Part shown: piece by piece, positions 6,749 to 11,069 of the stretch
Layout: the number at the start of each line of letters is the position of its first letter
Numbering within the stretch: the stretch's first letter is position 1
From: a virus
Direction: 5' to 3' (one strand)
DNA length: 22,774 nucleotides
Virus record (IMG/VR): IMGVR_UViG_3300027906_000166
Span: 1 to 22,774 of that record
Program-made: the position numbers and the translations under genes
The notes under the pieces: model-generated
Told to the model about the DNA's origin: nothing
The model's database searches: none
The model's input: the letters and a program-made list of their open reading frames with translations, nothing else

Positions 6749-7165
6749 ATGAATTACACCGAAGACTTTGAACATTACTGGAGCTTGTACCCCAAGCAGA
6801 CCGGGAAGGGAGCCGCCTTCGCAAGTTGGAAAAAGTACACGAAAGCAGAGCATGAGCTAATACTAGATCACCTTCCACAAAGGTTAAAAACTGATTCAGA
6901 CTGGCTTGAGGGTAAGTTCATCAAGAACCCTGCGACTTGGTTGAATCAAAGATGTTGGGAAGACAACTATAAGAGAGCATCTCAATTCGCAAGGATCTCA
7001 GCTATCAAAGAAGAGGCATGGTGCGATAAGTGTGACAGCTATAACTTCACTCGAAGGCATGAGGACATCTGCGAAAACGGAGAAGAGTTTTATCACTTGA
7101 GACTTAAAAACAAAAAATGGGTTTTCTCAAACTACAAGGCGACTGAACTTGAAACGGTCGCTTGA
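6749..7165 (+). CDS. Replication O-like protein, C-terminal-domain type with zinc-finger tail
   Basis: Residues about 5-75 match the C-terminal domain found in phage replication-initiation proteins (lambda O/DnaT-like, helicase-loader binding): FEHYWSLYPKQTGKGAAFASW, then an 'I-L-x-H-L' helix and the signature GKFIKNPATWLNQRCWED at about 52-69. The usual N-terminal winged-helix origin-binding domain is missing, so this is the helicase-contact half alone. A new tail follows with CDKCDSYNF...HEDIC, which could bind zinc. The start has GGGAG 6 bases from ATG, so the short form is real and not a mis-start. It is followed with overlap by NinB. No helicase gene is seen in the window, so it may recruit the host's DnaB. 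Confidence 0.75.
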   Translation: MNYTEDFEHYWSLYPKQTGKGAAFASWKKYTKAEHELILDHLPQRLKTDSDWLEGKFIKNPATWLNQRCWEDNYKRASQFARISAIKEEAWCDKCDSYNFTRRHEDICENGEEFYHLRLKNKKWVFSNYKATELETVA

Positions 7166-7490
7166 ACAAAACGACTGCCTTCACAAGTGGACTAGAGTGA
7201 TTTCTAGTCACCTTCAAGACTCAGGCGTGGCTGTGAGTCACGATACAGTAAAAGAGTTAATTCTTTTAGAGTTGGGAAATACAAAGAGAGTCAAAGTGCC
7301 GGGACTTCAAGAAAGGGTCATTCCCATGCGAAGTCATCAATATAAACAAATGGACTTTGATCTTAACGAGTACGACAGAAAAAATAATTTTATCTCTATG
7401 AACGCTCTTCTCTCTAAGGTAGAGGCGTGGGCTGCAACAGACTTGAACTTACAATTGGAAGGAGTAAAATCTAAAGAGGGAGTAAGCTAA
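7149..7490 (+). CDS. ninB: NinB-like recombination mediator
   Basis: The N-terminus KRSLEQNDCLHKWTRVIS is the NinB (lambda Orf) signature 'RS-x-EQN-x-x-x-H-x-W'. NinB binds ssDNA and SSB and helps Red recombination. Length is 113 aa, a little under the family's about 140. The only in-frame start is TTG at 7149 with an AAGG site 9 bases upstream; it overlaps the previous gene by 17 bases. The remainder has 'QMDFDLNEYDRKNNFISMNALLSKVEAWA', split here by me into a hydrophobic strand and a C-terminal helix of the kind seen in the family. Neighbouring NinG-like gene and the leftward Erf, exonuclease and SSB support a recombination role. Confidence 0.7.
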   Translation: MKRSLEQNDCLHKWTRVISSHLQDSGVAVSHDTVKELILLELGNTKRVKVPGLQERVIPMRSHQYKQMDFDLNEYDRKNNFISMNALLSKVEAWAATDLNLQLEGVKSKEGVS

Positions 7491-7687
7491 TGTTTTTTAA
7501 AAAGAAATGCGCCAATCAAGCGTGTGATAATAAACACAAGATGACCCTCGACCCCGATGAGCATTGGTGCGACTTTTGTTACGGAAAAAGAGTCAACAAG
7601 CAGGAACGTCATCTGCGAGGACTTAGGAGAGAACAGGAGCTTGTCGCTAAATATTGGAAGGCTCCAACGTGGGTTCCAGAAACATGA
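7490..7687 (+). CDS. Small zinc-ribbon protein (65 aa)
   Basis: Start overlaps the NinB stop (TAATG) with a GGAG site 7 bases upstream. It has CANQAC at 7-12 and WCDFC at 26-30, a Cys4 arrangement that probably binds one zinc, followed by a strongly basic helix (about 33-48, Arg/Lys-rich) and a polar C-terminus. Small zinc-ribbon proteins often sit between nin genes in lambdoid phages, where they may bind DNA or RNA. No more specific function can be given. Confidence 0.7.
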   Translation: MFFKKKCANQACDNKHKMTLDPDEHWCDFCYGKRVNKQERHLRGLRREQELVAKYWKAPTWVPET

Positions 7688-8097
7688 GAGGGAGAAAAGG
7701 GCCACAGAATTTAGAAAAGAAAACGGTTCCTCAGTTACAGAATACCTTATGGCCTATCTTTGCTAACTACATCAAAGCAGTCTATGGTTCAGAGTGCTTT
7801 ACTTGTGGAAAACGATGCGAGGGTAGGGACAGACAGGCAGGACACTTTATTCCCCGGACATATTCTCCAGTAAAATACGATGAGGACAATGTTAGAACTC
7901 AATGCTCTCATTGCAATGAGTTCCATCATGGAAAGCCTGTAGAATTTGAGAGAAAGCTAAGACTTCAGATCGGAGATGAGGCAGTTGAAAACCTAAAACG
8001 AGAATCCACGAAGACTTGGAAGTGGGATCGTCAGTGGTTGATTGATAAGATTCTCTACTATCGACAAGCCTTAAAAGAAAGGGAGGAAGCTGCATGA
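7684..8097 (+). CDS. ninG: NinG/Rap-like Holliday-junction endonuclease
   Basis: The core is diagnostic: ECFTCGKRCEGRDRQAGHFI, then RTYSPVKYDEDNVRTQCSHC, then NEFHHGKP. This is the HNH-like zinc fold of lambda NinG (Rap), which cuts recombination intermediates; the four cysteines and the His residues are all present. I start at 7684 (MRGRKGPQ), where ATGA overlaps the previous stop, rather than the upstream TTG at 7654. The product has 137 aa, shorter than lambda NinG (about 200 aa), lacking part of the N-terminal helical region. The C-terminus is helical and basic. It overlaps the holin start by ATGA. Confidence 0.88.
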   Translation: MRGRKGPQNLEKKTVPQLQNTLWPIFANYIKAVYGSECFTCGKRCEGRDRQAGHFIPRTYSPVKYDEDNVRTQCSHCNEFHHGKPVEFERKLRLQIGDEAVENLKRESTKTWKWDRQWLIDKILYYRQALKEREEAA

Positions 8098-8474
8098 GTC
8101 TACTAACTTCACTGATTGCGCCAGTTGCTAACATTGCTACCGGGATTATAAAAAACAGAGGCGAGATTTCTAAAGCGAAACACGAAGCTAAAATGTCTCA
8201 GATTCAGAATGACGCAGATTGGGAATCTAAGATGGCCGATGCTTCTGCTAATTCGTGGAAAGACGAGTGGTTTACAATTTTGCTTTCCATACCCTTACTA
8301 GCGGTCGGTGCTGGCGTTGTGATGGACGATCCCCTTATCATTGACCGAGTAAAGTCAGGCTTTCAAGCTCTCGAAGAGTTGCCAGATTGGTACAGCTATC
8401 TTTTATTCCTAGCAGTCTCAGCATCTTTTGGAGTGAAAGGCGTTGATAAACTAATGAATCTGAGAAAGAAATGA
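8094..8474 (+). CDS. Holin of the 3TM/GTA-holin type
   Basis: 126 aa with an N-terminal amphipathic helix (about 1-20), a charged coil with lysines and acidic residues (21-55), the signature WKDEW at 55-59, a membrane helix at about 60-77, the DWYSY motif at 98-102 and a second membrane helix at about 102-117 ending in a basic tail (NLRKK). WKDE followed by a hydrophobic helix and 'LPDWY...SASFG' is the pattern of the 3TM holins named from gene transfer agents. It should form holes in the inner membrane that release the lysozyme encoded two genes downstream. The start overlaps NinG (ATGA) with GGAGG 7 bases upstream. Confidence 0.82.
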   Translation: MSLLTSLIAPVANIATGIIKNRGEISKAKHEAKMSQIQNDADWESKMADASANSWKDEWFTILLSIPLLAVGAGVVMDDPLIIDRVKSGFQALEELPDWYSYLLFLAVSASFGVKGVDKLMNLRKK

Positions 8475-8794
8475 ACAAAGAACTAGAGCCGGGAAGTGAA
8501 TACAACAAGTACGATACTGACGGAGATGGCGTGGTTACAGATGCAGAACTCGCCACTACTGAACGACTGCAAGCCTTAGAGTTGCAAAATGAGAAAGCAG
8601 ATGCTCAGAAAACGATGTGCTGGTTTGCCTTGTGGGGGATGCTCCTCTATCCAAGTGGAATAGTGATCACTTCGTTTTTAAAACTGGATTCGGCTGCTAC
8701 CATCCTTGGGGACATTGCCTCCGTATATTTCATATCCGTGTCTGGCCTGATCGCTGCCTTCTTTGGGTTCCAAAGTTTTAATGGTAAAAAATAA
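8471..8794 (+). CDS. EF-hand membrane protein in the lysis cassette (107 aa)
   Basis: Residues 15-26, DTDGDGVVTDAE, are a complete canonical EF-hand calcium loop (Asp1, Asp3, Asp5, Gly6, Val8, Glu12). A charged helix follows (about 27-48), then two membrane helices at about 50-70 and 79-101. With the loop before the first helix, it would face cytoplasm or periplasm depending on topology. Only one EF-hand is present, so a dimer would be needed for the usual paired fold. The start overlaps the holin stop (ATGA) and the stop overlaps the next small gene (TAATG). I know similar EF-hand plus two-helix proteins only as hypotheticals from environmental phages. A role in calcium-sensitive timing of lysis is inference; it could also be a second holin or antiholin. 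Confidence 0.8.
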   Translation: MNKELEPGSEYNKYDTDGDGVVTDAELATTERLQALELQNEKADAQKTMCWFALWGMLLYPSGIVITSFLKLDSAATILGDIASVYFISVSGLIAAFFGFQSFNGKK

Positions 8795-8859
8795 TGGAAA
8801 TCTTAATCGCAGTTGGTTTTATTGTTGGTTATGTATTAGGGAAACACTATGGCCGTTAA
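8794..8859 (+). CDS. 21-residue membrane peptide between EF-hand protein and lysozyme
   Basis: The ATG shares a base with the previous stop (TAATG) and the TAA stop lies 11 bases inside the lysozyme gene, so it fills the gap exactly. The product MEILIAVGFIVGYVLGKHYG plus Arg is a single membrane helix with Gly spaced for helix packing (G8, G12, G16) and a basic end, so an N-out or N-in single-pass mini-protein. No Shine-Dalgarno site is close; translation would depend on coupling. It may be a holin accessory or simply a spacer that couples lysozyme translation. I cannot identify it with a family. Confidence 0.55.
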   Translation: MEILIAVGFIVGYVLGKHYGR

Positions 8860-9337
8860 CTTAGATCAACTTTACGAAGAGATTAAAGCAGACGAGGGAC
8901 TTGTAACTAATGACGAGGGCGAGTCTCTGATCTATAGGTGTACAGAGGGCTATCTGACTTGTGGCATTGGTCATAAGATCGTGGAGGGAGATGCAGAGTA
9001 TGGATTCGTGGAAGGCGATACAGTCCCAATGGACTCGGTTAAGGAACACTTTGAGAAAGACGTTCAAACAGCTATTGAGGACTGCCGAGCAATTTATGGA
9101 GACGGATTTGATTCGTGGAGTGAGGAACGCTGTCATATCGTCACTAACATGGCTTTTCAACTTGGTAGAAAAGGGCTATCTAGCTTTAAAAAGTTTAATG
9201 CGTACTTTCAAGAAGGAGCTTATGGCGGTGCGTCCTTGGAAATGATGGATAGCAAATGGGCTTTACATCAAACACCAAATCGGGCCAAAAGATTGAGTGA
9301 ACGAGTCCTAGCGTTAGCCAATGACTCTAGCCGATAA
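8849..9337 (+). CDS. T4-type lysozyme (GH24 endolysin)
   Basis: Cleaves the MurNAc-GlcNAc bond of peptidoglycan. Seen: KADEG with catalytic Glu16, TEGYLTCGIGH with Thr37 at the T4 Thr26 position, NMAFQLG at 100-106 and QTPNRAKR at 141-148, the last identical to T4 lysozyme. The Asp20 position is Cys31 (YRCTEG); the Cys-to-Thr spacing (five residues) is as in T4, but there are six extra residues between Glu and Cys. Cys in place of Asp is known in other GH24 endolysins of P22/P21 type. Length (162 aa) equals T4 lysozyme. No signal peptide or SAR helix is seen, so release needs the holin. Ribosome site AGGG, about 7 bases from ATG. Confidence 0.93.
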   Translation: MAVNLDQLYEEIKADEGLVTNDEGESLIYRCTEGYLTCGIGHKIVEGDAEYGFVEGDTVPMDSVKEHFEKDVQTAIEDCRAIYGDGFDSWSEERCHIVTNMAFQLGRKGLSSFKKFNAYFQEGAYGGASLEMMDSKWALHQTPNRAKRLSERVLALANDSSR

Positions 9338-9731
9338 AGCAGACAAGTTGATAGAGCTATGGGTGAGGGAACTGGCTCAGGAATCAGCCAATCCCTACAA
9401 GGCTCAGAGTCTCCTCGATGGACACTTTGCCCTTGAGGTTGGAGGTAAGCGGAATCCCTTGAAGTCATACATCAACGCAAAGGAAACGAAATCACCGCCA
9501 AGGGACATCATTAGCAGCGATTTGATTTTGATTGACTCAATCATTGGTCAGATTAGTAAGGTGAATAGTAAATATCCTTTAGTTTTAAAATGGTTTTATA
9601 GTACAGGCGACATGAAGCGAGTAGCGAAAGAGGCAAGCGTTAGCCTTACTAAAGCAAGGGAACTAAAGAATACTGCATTTGACTTAGTACAAGTTTTATT
9701 AGATGAAAAATTAGGAAAGAACTATGGTTAA
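9321..9731 (+). CDS. HTH protein, candidate Q-like late antiterminator (136 aa)
   Basis: The start overlaps the lysozyme stop by 17 bases. Residues about 70-125 run as a helical region with DSIIGQI, YPLVLKWFYSTGDMKRVAKE and ASVSLTKARELKNTAF, the last fitting a helix-turn-helix of the kind in phage antitermination Q (PF06530-like) or sigma-4-like regulators. The N-terminal half has HFALEVGGKRNPLKSYI and is mixed-charge. A regulator of late transcription would fit a position at the end of the early/middle operon, just before the control region that precedes the late genes. In lambda, however, Q lies before the lysis genes, so the order is unusual. Without a search I hold the family assignment loosely; a plain DNA-binding regulator is the alternative. 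Confidence 0.6.
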   Translation: MTLADKADKLIELWVRELAQESANPYKAQSLLDGHFALEVGGKRNPLKSYINAKETKSPPRDIISSDLILIDSIIGQISKVNSKYPLVLKWFYSTGDMKRVAKEASVSLTKARELKNTAFDLVQVLLDEKLGKNYG

Positions 9732-9831
9732 AAAGTTATGGGAAAAGATTAAAAAATTGTTGGGCTTGACCCCGGAGGTTGAACCCCCAAAAGCCAAGCC
9801 CAGAAAAGCTAAAAAGAAGAAAGCCCTCTAG
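9724..9831 (+). CDS. 35-residue cationic amphipathic peptide
   Basis: ATG lies 8 bases before the end of the Q-like gene. The product begins MVKKLWEKIKKLLGL, an amphipathic cationic helix like those of membrane-active peptides, then a Pro/Glu hinge (TPEVEPPKAKP) and a run of Arg/Lys (RKAKKKKAL). Thirteen lysines or arginines of 35 give a strong positive charge. It is the last gene of the lysis operon and no spanin is seen nearby, so a disruptin-like role (outer-membrane disruption in the last step of lysis) is an idea worth testing; nucleic-acid binding is the alternative. Its 3' end overlaps the leftward 54-aa gene by 23 bases. Confidence 0.6.
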   Translation: MVKKLWEKIKKLLGLTPEVEPPKAKPRKAKKKKAL

Positions 9832-9973
9832 CGAAATCTAAGAGCTTTTTTCTGAACTGAGGCAGGACATACACCTCCACCTTAACGAGTCCCTGCCTCC
9901 TGCGTTTCAGCCTATGGCGTTGAACCCGGTCACGATTGAGCCGGGCTTTTTTCTCCTCTTTGGTTTCGTTCAT
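9809..9973 (-). CDS. Basic ribbon-helix-helix-like small protein (54 aa)
   Basis: The ATG overlaps the stop of the 63-aa gene (ATGA), so it is the third gene of the leftward trio. The product has a charged N-terminus, an Arg-rich segment DRVQRHRLKRRRQGL at about 15-29, the strand KVEVYVLP at 31-38 and a helix QFRKKLLDFARGL at 39-51. 'RV-x-x-HR-x-x-x-x-x-x-GL-x-x-V-E-V-x-V-P' is the pattern of small ribbon-helix-helix proteins (Arc/MetJ-like regulators and antitoxin-type relatives). Such proteins bind tandem palindromic operators, and two identical palindromes lie 750 bases upstream. Nothing proves the pairing. The gene overlaps the hairpins 9852-9952, which read on the other strand as a terminator. 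Confidence 0.6.
   Translation of the reverse strand: MNETKEEKKARLNRDRVQRHRLKRRRQGLVKVEVYVLPQFRKKLLDFARGLSSF
9852..9910. repeat. Long inverted repeat inside the 54-aa gene
   Basis: GAGGCAGG at 9859-9866 pairs perfectly with CCTGCCTC at 9892-9899, and an outer CTGAA/TTCAG (9852-9856, 9906-9910) can extend it. The loop is 25 bases and no T-run follows, so it is not an intrinsic terminator by itself. It lies in the convergent zone between the lysis operon and the leftward trio. Confidence 0.4.
9925..9952 (+). terminator. Rightward intrinsic terminator of the lysis operon
   Basis: CCCGG (9925-9929) and CCGGG (9941-9945) form a GC stem with an 11-base loop, followed by C and six T (9947-9952). 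It lies about 95 bases after the last rightward gene (35-aa peptide) and inside the oppositely oriented 54-aa gene, so it should stop rightward transcription before the control region. Confidence 0.65.
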
Positions 9974-10161
9974 GCCTCAACACCTTCTAAAGCCTCTTGA
10001 GCCTCTTTCTTGGCTCGCTCAACTTCAATTTCAGATAAGTTCTCAGCAAACGATTGTGCATGTGTGATTGCTCTTTTAGCTTGCTCTTCTGTTGGTGCTG
10101 AAATCGCAAGTTTAAGTGCCAAAACGAGCGCATCGTAAAGATTATCAATTTTTACTTCCAT
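9970..10161 (-). CDS. Small acidic helical protein (63 aa)
   Basis: Begins MEVKIDNLYDALVLALKLAI, then APTEEQAKRAITHAQSFAEN and an acidic end (EALEGVEA); it looks like two or three helices. The pattern 'ALVLALKLAI-x-APTEE-x-A-x-x-A' seems familiar from phage hypotheticals but I cannot name it. The ATG has an AAGGGG site 6-7 bases upstream in the shared leader AATCAAGGGGAA. It lies between the DnaJ-like zinc gene and the 54-aa gene, with which it overlaps by ATGA. No cysteines or membrane helix. Confidence 0.75.
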   Translation of the reverse strand: MEVKIDNLYDALVLALKLAISAPTEEQAKRAITHAQSFAENLSEIEVERAKKEAQEALEGVEA

Positions 10162-10188
10162 TTTTTTCCCCTTGATTTAGTTAAATTA

Positions 10189-10578
10189 CTAACAGCCCAT
10201 CCTTTGCTCATCTATCGCCCACGCCTCTTCCTCTGCTTCTAACATTTTCATCTTTTGAAGTTGCTGCTCTAATTCTTCACGATGCTTGGTTTCCAAGCGT
10301 GAAATGTCATAATCTTGGACAGTCGTTCTCCCATCGCATTGAGGGCAAGTGACATCATAAACGCCTGAATAATAATTTTTGTAGAACTCGTCCCGGTCAT
10401 CTGGGTGAATCTCGTCGGCAGTCATGCCATTAAATGCAGGATTGCCAATGTTGCCCTCACCTTTACAGGTCGGACAAACTACCCATTTTTTAGTAAGTAG
10501 GTATTCTGTCGTATCTTCTGATTGCCACCTCCCATCTGGAATTAAATATTCAATGTCGCTGTTGTACTGGTAAGCCAT
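10189..10578 (-). CDS. DnaJ-type zinc-finger phage protein (129 aa)
   Basis: Two CxxCxGx(G/T) knuckles, CPTCKGEGN at about 35-43 and CPQCDGRT at about 78-85, resemble the DnaJ zinc domain and should bind zinc together. Between them is an acidic/aromatic stretch; the C-terminus is a Glu-rich helix ending in MGC. I start at 10578 (MAYQYNSD), where the AAGGGG site lies 7 bases upstream; the longer form from 10626 begins inside the operator region. Small phage proteins with this pattern are common and unnamed. It is the promoter-proximal gene of the leftward trio facing the control region. Confidence 0.75.
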   Translation of the reverse strand: MAYQYNSDIEYLIPDGRWQSEDTTEYLLTKKWVVCPTCKGEGNIGNPAFNGMTADEIHPDDRDEFYKNYYSGVYDVTCPQCDGRTTVQDYDISRLETKHREELEQQLQKMKMLEAEEEAWAIDEQRMGC

Positions 10579-10602
10579 TTTGTTTCCCCTTGATTTATTT
10601 AA

Positions 10603-10636
10603 GTTACAAAGATGATAATGCATCATTACATGTAAC
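10603..10636. promoter_or_regulatory. Nested inverted repeat over the leftward promoter
   Basis: GTTACA (10603-10608) and TGTAAC (10631-10636) enclose a second inverted repeat, GATGAT/ATCAT around AATGC (10611-10625). The centre covers the -10-like box proposed for the leftward trio. It looks like an operator or a stem in the leader RNA; which one cannot be told from sequence. Confidence 0.45.
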
Positions 10637-10640
10637 GCAA
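10612..10640 (-). promoter_or_regulatory. Weak leftward promoter for the 10578-9809 trio
   Basis: On the minus strand TTGCGT (10640-10635, three of six) is followed after 17 bases by TATCAT (10617-10612, five of six). Transcription from about 10605 would leave a 27-base leader with the AAGGGG site. The poor -35 suggests that an activator or a phage factor is needed. Confidence 0.35.
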
Positions 10641-10645
10641 GTTAT

Positions 10646-10680
10646 TTAGTGCAATTAAATAAGGTATTTTTCTGCACTAA
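10646..10680. repeat. Inverted repeat TTAGTGCA/TGCACTAA
   Basis: Perfect 8-base arms at 10646-10653 and 10673-10680 with a 19-base AT-rich centre. Imperfect outer arms (ACGCAAG and CTTTTGCG) extend the symmetry to about 10635-10690. The centre-to-centre distance of the two arms is 27 bp. It could be a binding site for a dimer of dimers, or a cruciform. Lies between the leftward promoter and the tandem palindromes. Confidence 0.45.
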
Positions 10681-10718
10681 CTTTTGCGCAGTTAATTACC
10701 CATATTTATTTGCGTGTC

Positions 10719-10755
10719 AGTATCGTGATACCACTTTTTTAGTATCGTGATACCA
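10719..10755. promoter_or_regulatory. Two identical 15-bp sites with palindromes, 22 bp apart (operators)
   Basis: AGTATCGTGATACCA occurs at 10719-10733 and again at 10741-10755 without a mismatch. Each contains the palindrome GTATC-GT-GATAC (10720-10731, 10742-10753). The 22-bp period is two helical turns, so two dimers would bind on the same face. They stand upstream of a -10-like box (10780-10785) and between the leftward trio and the late operon. Best read as a tandem operator or activator site. The cognate protein may be the HTH protein at 6374, the RHH-like 54-aa protein, the Q-like protein or an unseen repressor. Confidence 0.7.
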
Positions 10756-10779
10756 GAAAACCCTTTGCAAGACGTTTTT

Positions 10780-10785
10780 TATAGT
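10780..10785 (+). promoter_or_regulatory. Candidate late-promoter -10 box
   Basis: TATAGT, five of six consensus bases, with start expected near 10792. No matching -35 hexamer is 16-18 bp upstream (bases there read GAAAAC or similar), while the tandem palindromes lie at about -40 to -75, where activators bind. It would read through the hairpin 10800-10845 into the late genes. Assigned from position; an in-vivo start is not shown. Confidence 0.35.
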
Positions 10786-10799
10786 GTAAGGTATGTGAA

Positions 10800-10845
10800 G
10801 GTGCGACTGCTGACTCTTGACCCCTTGAGGGAGTCTCAGCGCACC
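10800..10845 (+). other. Long hairpin in the late leader
   Basis: GGTGCG (10800-10805) pairs with CGCACC (10840-10845), and GACTC (10812-10816) with GAGTC (10831-10835); CCC/GGG pairs can form in the loop. A short asymmetric internal loop separates the two stems. No T-run follows, so it is not an ordinary terminator. In a leader RNA it could be a pause or antitermination signal, or an RNase III site. The next ATG at 10851 directly abuts the stem. Confidence 0.55.
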
Positions 10846-10934
10846 GGTGCATGAATCACCTTTTCATTGATGACATGATGCGGGGAATGTTTTTACTTTC
10901 TATCTCCCTCCCCGCTGATTGTTTTGAGAATCCC

Positions 10935-11069
10935 ATGACAAAACGAGTCGAACGAAAACTTAAAAAAATAGCGAAGTCTCTGAACAAGGCAAGCAGGACT
11001 CATAAGGGCCAAGCGAGAGAGATCAACAAGATCGTGAAGAAGAAAGCCAAGACTAGGCGCAGGAAATGA
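10935..11069 (+). CDS. Small basic protein, first gene of the late operon (44 aa)
   Basis: MTKRVERKLKKIAKSLNKAS, then RTHKGQAREINKIVKKKAK and RRRK: highly basic and helical. An ATG at 10851 is in frame and would give 72 aa, but it abuts the hairpin, has no ribosome site and adds an atypical hydrophobic/Cys segment. I therefore prefer the ATG at 10935, which has only a weak GAG site. Basic small proteins of this type before the terminase are common and unnamed; nucleic-acid binding is likely from charge alone. Stop overlaps the next start (ATGA). Confidence 0.6.
   Translation: MTKRVERKLKKIAKSLNKASRTHKGQAREINKIVKKKAKTRRRK

Noticed and set aside
10579-10626. Longer form of the DnaJ-like zinc protein starting at 10626
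   Set aside because: Its first 16 codons lie in the inverted-repeat promoter region; the start at 10578 has an AAGGGG site at proper distance.
10736-10745. TAGTAT as a -10 box between the two palindromes
   Set aside because: No -35 at the right distance and the match is poor; TATAGT at 10780 is better.
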